Of a DNA stretch of 64,000 nt, positions 32,398-41,971 are shown piece by piece. A program made the position numbers and the translations under genes. How positions within the stretch are numbered: position 1 is the first letter of the stretch; each line of letters begins with the position of its first letter. The notes below the pieces were generated by a model. The model had not been told where the DNA came from. It worked only from the letters and a program-made list of their open reading frames with translations, and ran no database searches. Source of the DNA: Endobacterium cereale (GTDB lineage: Bacteria > Pseudomonadota > Alphaproteobacteria > Rhizobiales > Rhizobiaceae); contig NZ_WIXI01000037.1 of NCBI RefSeq assembly GCF_009617585.1, forward strand, positions 1-64,000, read 5' to 3'.

Positions 32398-35322
32398 TTA
32401 TCGTGCGCTGCAAGTTGCGGTGAACTGTCCGGACTGAGCCTCTCGTAGCATTGGGATCAACTCCGCCGATGCAACGGGCTTGCTAAAGAGATATCCCTGA
32501 AGCTGATCACAACCTTCCACTCTCAGGCAGTCACACTGGTCGTTGGTTTCAACGCCCTCAGCTGTAACGATCGCGGAGAAGCTTCGCCCAAGTCCTATGA
32601 TTGCTCGCACGATCGCCAGATTTTCGTCCGAGACTGCTACATCCGTAACGAACGATCGGTCGATCTTCAATTTGTCAAACGAGAACTTGCGGAGATAAGC
32701 AAGGCTTGAATAGCCAGTGCCAAAATCATCGAGCGCAATCCGCGCGCCGAGGCTTTTGAGTCCATTCAGAACTCGGATGTTGTCGTCGGTATCGGATAGA
32801 AATACCGACTCAGTGATTTCAAGTTCAAGTCGGTCCGGCGTCAAGCCTGAAACGGCTAGCGCCTTTGCAACGCTTGCCGCCAAGCCGAAGCCAGAGAATT
32901 GCCTGGGAGACAGGTTAACTGCCACCTTAACGTCAGATGGCCATCTTGATGCGTCATTGCATGCCTGCTCCAGGACCCAACGACCAATGGACACGATCAG
33001 GCCGGACGCCTCGGCTGCCGGAATAAATTCTGTCGGCGAAATAGAGCCGAGTTTTGGATGGTTCCAGCGCAGAAGCGCCTCACAGCATACTATCTTACCC
33101 GTTTCCGCGTCTACAATGGGCTGAAAATCGAGATGAAACTGCTCGTTTGTAAGGGCGTTTTGAAGTTCGCCTCGCAAAAGCCGCTCGCGGTCTGCTTTAG
33201 TCTCCATCGAACTCTCGAACAGTCGAGCTTCGCCTTCGCCCGTCGATTTCGCAACATAGAGCGCGAGGTCAGCACGTTTTATCAGGACGTCCGCCGTCGA
33301 GCCGTGTCCCGGGCTAATGGCAATGCCCAAGCTGCAGCCGATCGACACGGCATGACCATCAATAATATAAGGCTTCGCCAGAACCGAAATCAGGCGGTCC
33401 GCAAGCTTATTTGCGGAGGCGTCGCCTGCTCCGTCCAGCTTGTGGATCACGGAAAACTCGTCGCCCCCGAGACGCGCAACAATATCCTGATCGCCTTTTA
33501 CTGAGACCATTTCGCGCGCGATCTGTCTGAGGAGTTCATCTCCTGCCTGATGTCCGAGCGTATCGTTGATCCCCTTGAACCGGTCCAGGTCGATCATGAT
33601 TAGTGCGAATGGTTCTGAGGAGGCCAGTTGCCGGTCCAAACCAACCTGAAACGAATGTCGATTTGGAAGGTCGGTCAAGATATCATGCAACGACATATGG
33701 CGGTTTTGCTGCTCGACCTCCAATCGTTCGGTGACGTCTTCGGAAATGCCAAGAAGGTAGCGTGGATTACCATTGGCATCCGGGACTCCGATCTTTTGCG
33801 TCCGAAGTGAACGCATTCCGGCTGGCGTCGAGATGGGTTCGTTCTCGATTGTCACCAATTCCCCCAAAGCCATGACGGCTTCGTCAGCCTTTCTGAAACG
33901 CTCCGCCTCCTTCACGTCGAACAGATCGAAATCCGACTTGCCGATCAGATCTTCGCGCCTGGTGCCGAGAAGTCTCTCGCCTGCTTTATTAAGGAGCACA
34001 AATTTCCCGCTGGCTGCGTCCTTGACGAAAACCATGGAGGGAATGCTTTCGACCACTGCGTTTAAGAAGATTTCTGTGCTAGCCAGCTGGTTTTGTGCCA
34101 TGTCACGCTCAGTTACGTCGACATTTGCTACCACCACGCAGTCTTTGTTATTGTGCCTAAGCCGCCGAGCGAAGGTGAGCACGCGGAGCAAGCCGCCATC
34201 CGCAGCTACGTGCGTCCCGGGACGCTCAGACTGGTAGAAGTCGCCGAAATCTTTAATTGTTGCACGGATTTCCTCACGCTCTTCCGCCGGCCGCATATCC
34301 AATGCGTTCTTCGTAAGTGCTTCCGGGCGGGTGTAGCCATACAGTGCGCAGGCGGCGTCATTGATCGCGAGAAAATCGAGTGAACCTGCGTCGAAGATCC
34401 ACATTGGAATTGGATTACGATCAAATAGCATTTCGAAAGATGCTTCCCGGCGCTTCCGTTCTTCGATATCGCGGACGATCACCCCCATGCAAAAACTTTT
34501 GTTGCTCGCCCAAATTCCTGCTGAGAACTCGATCGGTATTTCACCGGCACTTTTGTGTAAGCCGATCGCTTCGATTGGCGTAAAAGAGAGGAATTCGGAT
34601 CTGGAGGCTCTGAACTTCCGAACGACGGCCGCCATTTTCTTCTGCAGTTTGACAGGAAGTAGCTTGTCTATCGGCGAATTGACCAGTTCGTCCTCTTGGT
34701 ATCCAAAAATGGTACGCGCGGCGCGATTAGCATACATGATCATCCCGCCAGCGTCGATGTGGATGATTGCGTCAGGAGAAGTTTGGTTGAGACAGAGCGC
34801 CGCTTTTTGCATTTCTGCAGAGCGATTGAGTTCCAGTTGATCCATGGCCAGGTTCGCCATCGCTTGCAACGTTTCCCGATCCTCAGCGGAGAAATCCTCT
34901 CGCGGGAGAGTATCGATGATGCACAGCGTGCCGAGTATATGGCCCTTTGACGTTACAAGCGGCGCCCCGGCGTAGAATCGAATGAAAGGATCACTTGTTA
35001 CAAGAGCATTTGAGCGAAACCTGTCATCAGCGCGAGCATCGGCAACAACAAGTATCTCGGCGCTATCGAGCGCGTGGGCGCAAAATGAAAGGTCTCGTGT
35101 CGTTCCGCAAGGATCGAAGCCGGTCTGTGCGGCGAACCACTGGGTATCTTCATCGAGGAAGGACAGCAACGACGTAGGAACATTGAAAACTCTTGCCGCG
35201 AGTTTTACGATCTGATCCAAAGAACTTCTGCTTCCAGCTCGCAGAAAGCCGTAGCTCCTCACTTCTTGAAGCCGTTTGCCCTCGGGGTTTGACCATGTCT
35301 GGCTAGGATCGGCTTGCGTCAC
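32398..35322 (-). CDS. GAF-PAS-GGDEF-EAL cyclic-di-GMP signalling protein
   Basis: A 974-residue cytoplasmic protein. A GAF domain lies at about residues 30-170 (FCAHALDSAEILVVADARAD). Three PAS domains follow at about 180-545 (DAIIHIDAGGMIMYANRAAR is the first). The diguanylate cyclase domain carries ARLGGDEFSVIHKLDG, an intact GGDEF. The EAL phosphodiesterase domain carries VCCEALLRWNHPKLG and LDDFGTGYSSLAYLRKFSFD, with the metal and catalytic motifs present. Both halves may work, with sensing by GAF and PAS. No transmembrane helix is seen. Confidence 0.93.
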   Translation of the reverse strand: MTQADPSQTWSNPEGKRLQEVRSYGFLRAGSRSSLDQIVKLAARVFNVPTSLLSFLDEDTQWFAAQTGFDPCGTTRDLSFCAHALDSAEILVVADARADDRFRSNALVTSDPFIRFYAGAPLVTSKGHILGTLCIIDTLPREDFSAEDRETLQAMANLAMDQLELNRSAEMQKAALCLNQTSPDAIIHIDAGGMIMYANRAARTIFGYQEDELVNSPIDKLLPVKLQKKMAAVVRKFRASRSEFLSFTPIEAIGLHKSAGEIPIEFSAGIWASNKSFCMGVIVRDIEERKRREASFEMLFDRNPIPMWIFDAGSLDFLAINDAACALYGYTRPEALTKNALDMRPAEEREEIRATIKDFGDFYQSERPGTHVAADGGLLRVLTFARRLRHNNKDCVVVANVDVTERDMAQNQLASTEIFLNAVVESIPSMVFVKDAASGKFVLLNKAGERLLGTRREDLIGKSDFDLFDVKEAERFRKADEAVMALGELVTIENEPISTPAGMRSLRTQKIGVPDANGNPRYLLGISEDVTERLEVEQQNRHMSLHDILTDLPNRHSFQVGLDRQLASSEPFALIMIDLDRFKGINDTLGHQAGDELLRQIAREMVSVKGDQDIVARLGGDEFSVIHKLDGAGDASANKLADRLISVLAKPYIIDGHAVSIGCSLGIAISPGHGSTADVLIKRADLALYVAKSTGEGEARLFESSMETKADRERLLRGELQNALTNEQFHLDFQPIVDAETGKIVCCEALLRWNHPKLGSISPTEFIPAAEASGLIVSIGRWVLEQACNDASRWPSDVKVAVNLSPRQFSGFGLAASVAKALAVSGLTPDRLELEITESVFLSDTDDNIRVLNGLKSLGARIALDDFGTGYSSLAYLRKFSFDKLKIDRSFVTDVAVSDENLAIVRAIIGLGRSFSAIVTAEGVETNDQCDCLRVEGCDQLQGYLFSKPVASAELIPMLREAQSGQFTATCSAR

Positions 35323-35690
35323 GTGTCATCCCTACGGCGAGCACGAGTGACTCACCTCAAATTGAATCTGCGCAGACCCTAATGGAGCTGGTTTACGATC
35401 TCATAAACATCCAACTCAACCCCTTCTTTTGTCCGGTATTGGACACATGCGATCTGGGGGCAAAAAGCTCCATCGTCTGCGAACTTATAATCAGCCAAGG
35501 GCCGCTATGATGCTGTATAATAACATTCGAGGGCGATGTGCCGTGCAGCCTTCCATCAGGCCGTTCTAGATTCTTTTGAAGGCCGTGCTCAGACGCTCTC
35601 TCTTGCGATCGAGTTGGATGCTTCCATCACACTCAGTTCCCATGGAAACCAACAATGACGGTCCCGTCAAAATCGACGAGACCGCCAAAG
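35323..35690. other. Intergenic stretch between two leftward signalling genes
   Basis: About 370 bases with no convincing frame. It should contain the promoter of the GGDEF-EAL gene, but no clear boxes are visible. Confidence 0.4.
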
Positions 35691-36704
35691 CTATTCCGCC
35701 TCGTGAAGCTGCCGCTGAAGTTTCGCCAGAGGGGCGCGAAGCTTAACGACCAAACCAGTTTCCAAAAAGTCGATAAAGAGCTCACCGAAACTCGCAAGGC
35801 TCACGCTGATCAGCCTTGACCCAAATCCTTTCTTGCTTGGTGGAACCACTTTTGGCCCACCACTCTCTGCCCATGTCGCCTCAATCGAGGGCTCCCCAGC
35901 ATCCTTTGTTACAGTCCAGCGCATCGTAATGAGACCGTCAGTATTCGACAGGGCCCCATATTTTCGCGCGTTGGTGCCGAGCTCGTGAAGAACGAGCGAT
36001 ATCGCTAAGGCTGCTTGTGGATCGAGTTCGACGTAGGGTCCACTCGACAGGAAACGTGGGCTTCCTTCTAGCCCGAGACTGGAAACCGCACTCGCGACGA
36101 CTGTTTTGAGATCTGTGCTGGACCAGTTTTCGTGCATTAAAATGTCATGCGCGCGCGAGTAAGCCGAAATGCGGTCTTGCAGCGTCGATCCTACTTCAGC
36201 GACAGAACTTGCACCACGCAGGGACTGCGTGACAATCGACTGGATCACCGAAAGGGTGTTCTTGAGGCGGTGGTTCAGCTCATGCATCAGAAGCTTCTGG
36301 CGCTCCTGACGGTGCCGCTCTTCCGTGCGGTCGCGTAAGATCTTGAGGAAGCCCTCGGGCGAACCGCCGTCGGAGCGCAGCACCATCATTTCACCGGATG
36401 CCCAGATTTTCGAACCATCTTTCCGCAGATGCCAGCGCTCGTCATTTCCGCGGCCATGCTCCAGAGCGTCGCGCATCTCCTGCTGGGGAATGGCATTCTG
36501 CTGATCCTCTTCTGTAAAGAAAACCCCTGCCGGTTGGCCAAGCATCTCTTCTTCGCTCCAGCCTAGGATGCGGACAGCCCCTTCGTTCCAGATTGTCACC
36601 AGGCCATTAAGATCCATGGAGATGATCGCGTAATCGATTGCGCTGTGTAGAACAGCCTCGAGAAACCGCTCGCGTGACGTGGAGTGACGCTTGGTCGTGT
36701 CCAT
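35691..36704 (-). CDS. PAS-HWE histidine kinase
   Basis: A 337-residue soluble kinase. A PAS domain (residues 14-135, FLEAVLHSAIDYAIISMDLN; GLVTIWNEGAVRILGWSEEE) is followed by the HWE module: the phospho-acceptor HELNHRLKNTLSVIQSIVTQ, the N-box LHELGTNARKYGALS, and ATWAESGGP with the diagnostic W-x-E. HWE kinases are typical of alphaproteobacteria and often control the general stress response or light signalling. ATG 36704 follows GGGGGAA. No response regulator is beside it, so the partner is elsewhere. Confidence 0.92.
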   Translation of the reverse strand: MDTTKRHSTSRERFLEAVLHSAIDYAIISMDLNGLVTIWNEGAVRILGWSEEEMLGQPAGVFFTEEDQQNAIPQQEMRDALEHGRGNDERWHLRKDGSKIWASGEMMVLRSDGGSPEGFLKILRDRTEERHRQERQKLLMHELNHRLKNTLSVIQSIVTQSLRGASSVAEVGSTLQDRISAYSRAHDILMHENWSSTDLKTVVASAVSSLGLEGSPRFLSSGPYVELDPQAALAISLVLHELGTNARKYGALSNTDGLITMRWTVTKDAGEPSIEATWAESGGPKVVPPSKKGFGSRLISVSLASFGELFIDFLETGLVVKLRAPLAKLQRQLHEAE

Positions 36705-36898
36705 GGTTTCCCCCGGAATGCCTGTGTCGATGTCCTTATATGAGCGAGGATGAGCCAAGTCTCAAGGCAATATGTAATGGACTCTCATGATCGAGCGATG
36801 CGCACGCCTGTATCCGCGGTCCCGCGAAGACAGTTGCCCAAAGCCGAGCAAATGACTTATCCGGAAGACGTTTGCGCGACCTCTATCAGGGTCCCCCT

Positions 36899-37912
36899 TC
36901 ATTCCAGCCCGATCTGAATGCGGGGCAGGGGTGCGATCAGCGTCCAGACAATAGCATCCTCAGTAGCGGTCCATGTGCATGTCCCCCCGAGAGCGGCCGC
37001 GACGATGCGTTTTAAAACGAGGGAACCGAACCCATTGCCGCGGGCTAGGAGATCTGGCTCGGTGACACCTGTCTCACGCCAAACCAATTTGAACTGCTCG
37101 CCTTCAGGTTCACTCGCAAGTGTCCATGACAGATCCACATCGGATAGCTCCGATCCAGAAAACTGCAAACGGTTGATGACCAATTCATGGAGGGCCATGC
37201 CGATGTTCAACACAGCATTCGCGTCGAGCAAGATGTCAGGTCCGGAGGATGAGAAAACGCCATTTGTGGCGAATGGTCGGACCTGGTGCGAGACCAGTGC
37301 CTTTAGCTCTACGCCTGCCCAGTCGACCGAAGACAGCAAATCCTGAGAATGGGAAAGCGCCATAATGCGCTCCCGAACACGTCGCTCAAACGCTTTGATA
37401 TCCTGTTCGCGCGCGGCGGTCTGGGTGATAACAGAAAGGATAACGGCATACTGGTTTTTAACCCGGTGGTTAATCTCACGCATAAGCAGTTTGAGCCGGC
37501 GCTCATTTTCCTTGCTTTCAGAAATATCGCGGGCGATTTTTGAGGCACCAATAATCCTGCCGCGCTTGTCTTTGATCGGTGAGATCGTGATCGAAACTGG
37601 AACCAGCCTCCCTGCTTGAGTATGGCGCAGCGTCTCGAAGGTCTCTATCTGTTCGCCTAGCTTAATGCGCCGGATGATCTCAACTTCCTCATCGTGGCGG
37701 TCGTCAGGTATGAGGACGTAGATCGAACGTCCTATAGTTTGTTCGGCCGTAAACCCGAAAAGCCTTTCAGCAGCCTTGTTCCAACTAACAATCGTCCCAG
37801 CCAGATCTTTGCTGATAATGGCATCAAAGGAGCTGTCCACAATGGCTGCGAGGCGAGCTTCGCTGTGATTTTTGCGGCGGCGCTTTTTGGACTTCTGCTC
37901 AAACATGTGCAT
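36899..37912 (-). CDS. PAS-HWE histidine kinase
   Basis: A 337-residue kinase with the same design as the neighbour at 35691-36704 but only modest similarity. The PAS part reads VDSSFDAIISKDLAGTIVSW and NKAAERLFGFTAEQTIGRS. The phospho-acceptor box is REINHRVKNQYAVILSVI, the N-box LHELVINRLQFSGSEL and the W-x-E motif LVWRETGV. The N-box departs from the usual T-N-A-x-K-Y, though the key Asn is kept, so activity may be changed. A short basic start (KSKKRRRKN) precedes PAS. The ATG at 37912 is a choice; a TTG lies seven codons earlier. Confidence 0.88.
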   Translation of the reverse strand: MHMFEQKSKKRRRKNHSEARLAAIVDSSFDAIISKDLAGTIVSWNKAAERLFGFTAEQTIGRSIYVLIPDDRHDEEVEIIRRIKLGEQIETFETLRHTQAGRLVPVSITISPIKDKRGRIIGASKIARDISESKENERRLKLLMREINHRVKNQYAVILSVITQTAAREQDIKAFERRVRERIMALSHSQDLLSSVDWAGVELKALVSHQVRPFATNGVFSSSGPDILLDANAVLNIGMALHELVINRLQFSGSELSDVDLSWTLASEPEGEQFKLVWRETGVTEPDLLARGNGFGSLVLKRIVAAALGGTCTWTATEDAIVWTLIAPLPRIQIGLE

Positions 37913-38348
37913 TCCCGCGTCACGTTTAGACAAGGGTGTGTAAATGTTACGATGACTTACCAGCTAACCAGCTATTACGAAACTTGACCGGACGCAAAAC
38001 TAGTGAACCACGCTACAGTTTCAACCCTTGTAGGACCTTCTTCCAAAACTGAGGCTCGGTCGACGCCTAGGTCGTCTATAGGTTAGATTAAAGCAGAGTG
38101 GCCCTCGGCGGAAAGATCTGACCACCGTTCACTGCGAGGGCTAGTGAAGCGGATCGCTGGTTCGATTCCGTCAACGGAACCGAGGAACGACATTGCCACC
38201 TCCTATTTGTCAATGTGACGGAGGTGAGGGTACAAAGCCTGTTGTGCCAGCGCATGGTGCCCTCAGATATTTTGCGCCGTTTGATGTCGGTCAGGCGTAA
38301 ATCTCAATAACTGTTCATGTGTGCCCAATCGATATCGAAGGGCAACAA
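37913..38348. other. Divergent intergenic stretch with inverted repeats
   Basis: About 430 bases. It holds CACCTCC and GGAGGTG around a 16-base loop near 38190-38225, and GCCCTCG with CGAGGGC near 38102-38140. They could be regulatory palindromes for the Crp/Fnr gene or the kinase. No FNR-type box and no gene is seen. Confidence 0.4.
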
Positions 38349-39071
38349 ATGAGTGAGAACGGACTGGATGGGCGCAGGGATGTTTTGTGCGGTCTCGAGA
38401 GCGGTGCGCCCGATGGCAAAATCGAGATTGCCCTCAACGCTGAGCACATCCGAAATTTAAGCAAAGTTGGCACGAGGCGAGTCGCCGATCTCGGCGGTAC
38501 CATAGTTTTCGAGGGTGAGCTGTCTTCCAACTTTCTCATCATTATCGATGGTGTCGCCGTGCTCGCAAAAACTCTACGCGACGGGCGGCGGCAGATTGTC
38601 GGCCTGAAGTTCGCGCCGGGAATTATTACGCCGCCAACTGCAACGAGGCCCATGCACATATCCGCGGCGACCAAACTGGAAATTTGTTTAATCCCGTCTT
38701 CTGTAATGGACGAGCTTGTTCGCGAATCCCATGAACTCGCCATAGAAGTGATCAAGAGCATAGGTGATGACTTAGAGCAGTCTAGAGAATGGCTTCTTGC
38801 CATCGGTCGGAAAAGTGCGGTCGAGCGGCTCGCTAGCTTTCTGATGATTATCGCACGTTGGCAATATGGCGGCCTTCAGGACGGATCTCGCCTAAGCTTA
38901 CCTGTCTCTCGGACCGATTTATCCGATTTTCTCGCACTCACAATAGAGACGACGAGCCGTACGCTCAGCCGTCTACGCCGCATGCGCGTCATTGAGGTCG
39001 AAAATGTTCAGACCATTGTAGTCTTGGACGCTACGAGACTTGAGAGGCTTTCGGCTGGTCCTGACAACTGA
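38349..39071 (+). CDS. Crp/Fnr-family regulator, FixK/Nnr-like
   Basis: A 240-residue regulator. The cyclic-nucleotide-like sensor fold is degenerate (VADLGGTIVFEGELSSNFLI). The DNA-binding end reads LPVSRTDLSDFLALTIETTS, RTLSRLRRMRVIEV. The E-T-T-S-R recognition helix is that of FNR, FixK and DNR proteins, which bind TTGAT-N4-ATCAA. The N-terminal cysteine cluster needed for an FNR iron-sulfur cluster is absent, only one Cys being near the start. Placed beside moaA, nap and nos, it probably controls them in response to low oxygen or NO. GAAGGG precedes ATG 38349. Confidence 0.88.
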   Translation: MSENGLDGRRDVLCGLESGAPDGKIEIALNAEHIRNLSKVGTRRVADLGGTIVFEGELSSNFLIIIDGVAVLAKTLRDGRRQIVGLKFAPGIITPPTATRPMHISAATKLEICLIPSSVMDELVRESHELAIEVIKSIGDDLEQSREWLLAIGRKSAVERLASFLMIIARWQYGGLQDGSRLSLPVSRTDLSDFLALTIETTSRTLSRLRRMRVIEVENVQTIVVLDATRLERLSAGPDN

Positions 39072-39097
39072 AAATGAGTGACGAAATTTATGCCCGC

Positions 39098-40090
39098 TTA
39101 GCCACCCGTCACGCTCATGTGCCGCGATACGGCAGGCCGGTTGTTGCGGTCGATGATAAAATCGTGGCCTTTGGGCTTGCGGGCGATCGCCTCGTCGATG
39201 GCCGCAGCCAGATGGGCCGGGTCGTTGCTTTCGCGCAGCACTTCGCGCAGGTCGGCTGCGTCGTTCTGGCCGAGGCACATGTAGAGCGTGCCGGTGCAGG
39301 TGAGGCGCACGCGATTGCAGCCCTCACAGAAATTATGGGTCATCGGCGTGATGAAGCCCATGCGGCCGCCGGTTTCGGCGACTTCCACATAACGCGCCGG
39401 GCCGCCGGTCTTGAACGGGATGTCCCTGAAGGTGAATTCCTTCTCGAGATTTTCGCGCAGCACCGAAAGCGGCAGGTAACGATCGGTGCGATCTTCCTCG
39501 ATCTCGCCCATCGGCATGGTTTCAATGACGGTGAGATCCATGCCGCGACCATGCGCAAAACGCAGCATGTCGGGGATCTCGTGTTCGTTGAAACCTTTCA
39601 GCGCCACCGCATTGAGCTTGATCTTCAGTCCAGCTTTCTGGGCGGCATCTATGCCTTCCATGACCCTGGCAAAATCACCCCAGCGGGTGATTTCCCTGAA
39701 CTTTTGCGGATCGAGCGTATCGAGCGAGACATTGATGCGCCGCACGCCGGCGTCGTAAAGCTCCTGCGCGAAGCGGGAAAGCTGCGAGCCGTTGGTGGTG
39801 AGCGTCAGCTCGTCGAGATGACCGGTTTCGATATGGCGGCCGATCGAGCGTACCAGATGCATGATATTCTTGCGCACCAGCGGTTCGCCGCCGGTCAGCC
39901 GCAGTTTCCGCACGCCCTTGGCCACGAAGGCGGAACAGAGGCGGTCTAGTTCCTCCAGCGACAGAAGGTCCTTCTTCGGCAGAAAGGTCATGTTTTCCGC
40001 CATGCAATAGGTGCAGCGGAAATCACACCGACCGGTGACGGAGACGCGCAGATCAGTGACCGCGCGACCGAATGTGTCGATCATAGGCAT
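39098..40090 (-). CDS. moaA: GTP 3',8-cyclase, molybdopterin synthesis
   Basis: A 330-residue radical SAM enzyme that makes the cyclic precursor for cPMP in molybdenum cofactor synthesis. The N-terminal cluster motif is CDFRCTYC (C-x3-C-x2-C), and the C-terminal cluster is [11 protein letters not shown] with a later Cys in TLYMCLGQ. The protein ends in the essential Gly-Gly. [12 protein letters not shown] and ITPMTHNFC are further MoaA blocks. It serves the molybdenum-containing nitrate reductase NapA. Its 5' 120 bases are repeated at 46434-46548. ATG 40090 has a second ATG two codons later. Confidence 0.95.
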   Translation of the reverse strand: MPMIDTFGRAVTDLRVSVTGRCDFRCTYCMAENMTFLPKKDLLSLEELDRLCSAFVAKGVRKLRLTGGEPLVRKNIMHLVRSIGRHIETGHLDELTLTTNGSQLSRFAQELYDAGVRRINVSLDTLDPQKFREITRWGDFARVMEGIDAAQKAGLKIKLNAVALKGFNEHEIPDMLRFAHGRGMDLTVIETMPMGEIEEDRTDRYLPLSVLRENLEKEFTFRDIPFKTGGPARYVEVAETGGRMGFITPMTHNFCEGCNRVRLTCTGTLYMCLGQNDAADLREVLRESNDPAHLAAAIDEAIARKPKGHDFIIDRNNRPAVSRHMSVTGG

Positions 40091-40249
40091 GATCTCTGCC
40101 GCGGGTTTTTAAATAATGGTCATCCCCTTAATCGCTGCGATGATTTATCCCTCCACGCCTTCGAGGAACGCCGCTAGTTGATCGGTATCCTGCAAACCAT
40201 GGTTGCCTGCCTTGCCCATAAGTTCGGCCGGCACTTTCCAGCCCGGATC
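39974..40249. repeat. Left copy of a 275-base imperfect direct repeat
   Basis: It covers the first 117 bases of moaA, the 54-base gap and 105 bases from the 3' end of napC (now the end of the dehydratase gene). The right copy at 46434-46708 differs at about ten positions including three one-base indels. The two copies bracket the quinate/shikimate genes. Confidence 0.9.
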
Positions 40250-41776
40250 CGCGATAAAATGGCCAGCCAAAGTGCGTCGGTTCTCCGCTCCATTCAGCGT
40301 CAGGCGCAGGTTACCTGACCTATTCTCGACCACTTGGCTGCGCACCACTCCGGACGGGTCGATGATGTCGACCATAGGGGTCTTTTCGGCTTCGAATATC
40401 GAAGTGTAGAATAATAGCCAGGTCAGCATCTCCTCGTAAGCGACGGTCTGGGCGACGTGATCGATATGGGCAAGATGCGCTGCGGAGATGTCCGTGTCTT
40501 CGAAGACCGGTGTAAAGTCGATCTCCGCGAACCGGCCAAGGTTGCTTTGCTCGTCGAGGAAATAAATCAATCCGCCGCCCACGTCTCGGATCGCCGGGAT
40601 CTGAACTTCGCCCTGGCTGACCCCTTGCTCGAATGGTTCGGCGCCAAGCGCGATTGCGCGGGCATAGGCCGCGCCGGCATCATCGACAATCAGCGCGACC
40701 GCATAGGCGGACGTCCCATGTACCGCGAAAGAAGCATTGGCGAAGCCGTTTTCGTCGGTGTTGAGCAACAGGCGGATCTTGCCCTGTTCGAAAATCGTGA
40801 CTTTCTTGGAGCGATGAACAGCAGTCTTGCGAAAACCGAGCGTCTTGAGAATGGCGGCAAGGTTGTCACCGTCTTTTTCATCCGTCGAGAACTCGACGAA
40901 CCCTATACCCTTCACGGCAGCGCGATCCGGCATTTCTACCACGGTCAGTGTCGCAGCCTGCGGATTTCGACGAACCTGATCGCCCAAATAGACCAGCGAA
41001 CGGTGACCGTCGGCCGCAATCGTTTTTGGAGAGCCCCCGCGGAACTGGTCATTGAAGATTTCCAACGAAAGATAGCCATCATAGCCCGTCGCGGCGATGG
41101 CTTCGGTGAACTCCCGCACTGGGAGGTCGCCTTCACCCGGCATATTGCGGAAATGTCGTGACCAATAAAGCAGCTCCATCTCGATTAGCGGCGCGTCCGC
41201 CATTTGCACGATGAAGATTTTGTCCTTCGGTATGGAGCGGATCGATCCGACGTCGATCTTGCGCGCCAAGGTGTGAAAACTGTCGAGTATGAGACCGATG
41301 TTGGGATGATCGGCACGCCGCACGATTTCCCAAGCGTCGCGGTGGTCATTGATGTGCCGGCCCCAAGCCAGGGCCTCGTAGCCAACCCTCAGCCCGCGCT
41401 TCGCCGCCCGCTCTCCCAGTTCGTAGAAGTCTGCTGCAGCCCGATCGATACCACCAAGCGATGCCGGCGAAACATTCGAGCAGACGAGAACGAGATCTGT
41501 GCCGAGCTGCTGCATGATGTCGAATTTGCGCTCGGCGCGATCAAAAGTCCGGCTGCGTAACGGCTCCGGCAAGCCCTCGAAATCCCGGAACGGTTGAAAG
41601 AGCGTGATTTCCAGGCCCTGGTCGCGAACCATGCGTCCAACATCGGCCGGACTGCCGTCGAAGGCCAGGAAATCATTTTCAAAGATCTCCACTCCGTCGA
41701 AGCCGGCTGCTGCAATGGCTGCCAGTTTCTCGGGAAATTCTCCGCTGATCGATACCGTGGCAATCGATGTTTTCAT
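40145..41776 (-). CDS. quiC: 3-dehydroshikimate dehydratase, fused to a napC tail
   Basis: A 543-residue protein. Residues 1-265 form a TIM-barrel sugar isomerase-like dehydratase (FDGVEIFENDFLAFDGSPAD, YEALAWGRHINDH, LILDSFHTLA, SLEIFNDQFR). The rest is a vicinal-oxygen-chelate half like 4-hydroxyphenylpyruvate dioxygenase (VEFSTDEKDG, HIDHVAQTVAYEEM). The enzyme makes protocatechuate from 3-dehydroshikimate. After NRRTLAGHFIAD the sequence switches to [20 protein letters not shown], the exact end of NapC. About 90 residues of the second domain are therefore missing. The dehydratase domain is complete, so some activity may remain. It is read divergently from the transporter genes. Confidence 0.85.
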   Translation of the reverse strand: MKTSIATVSISGEFPEKLAAIAAAGFDGVEIFENDFLAFDGSPADVGRMVRDQGLEITLFQPFRDFEGLPEPLRSRTFDRAERKFDIMQQLGTDLVLVCSNVSPASLGGIDRAAADFYELGERAAKRGLRVGYEALAWGRHINDHRDAWEIVRRADHPNIGLILDSFHTLARKIDVGSIRSIPKDKIFIVQMADAPLIEMELLYWSRHFRNMPGEGDLPVREFTEAIAATGYDGYLSLEIFNDQFRGGSPKTIAADGHRSLVYLGDQVRRNPQAATLTVVEMPDRAAVKGIGFVEFSTDEKDGDNLAAILKTLGFRKTAVHRSKKVTIFEQGKIRLLLNTDENGFANASFAVHGTSAYAVALIVDDAGAAYARAIALGAEPFEQGVSQGEVQIPAIRDVGGGLIYFLDEQSNLGRFAEIDFTPVFEDTDISAAHLAHIDHVAQTVAYEEMLTWLLFYTSIFEAEKTPMVDIIDPSGVVRSQVVENRSGNLRLTLNGAENRRTLAGHFIADPGWKVPAELMGKAGNHGLQDTDQLAAFLEGVEG

Positions 41777-41971
41777 CGTTTCCTCCTCCTGAAACAATAA
41801 TTTCGCACTGCACAAATCGTAATGCAATATTCCAAGCAAGCGCCGAATTCTATTTTGTCATAGATTATAGAAAAACTCAGTTGATTTGGAAATGGCCTTA
41901 TGTCAACTTTGGCCTGTCACCAGCTGGAGGAGAGCTGGCAGGTTTTTGGACCATCGGAGGAGGAGCACCTA

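Noticed and set aside
38150..38185. GGTTCGATTCC resembling a T-loop
   Set aside because: The flanking bases do not form a tRNA stem and no cloverleaf is present.
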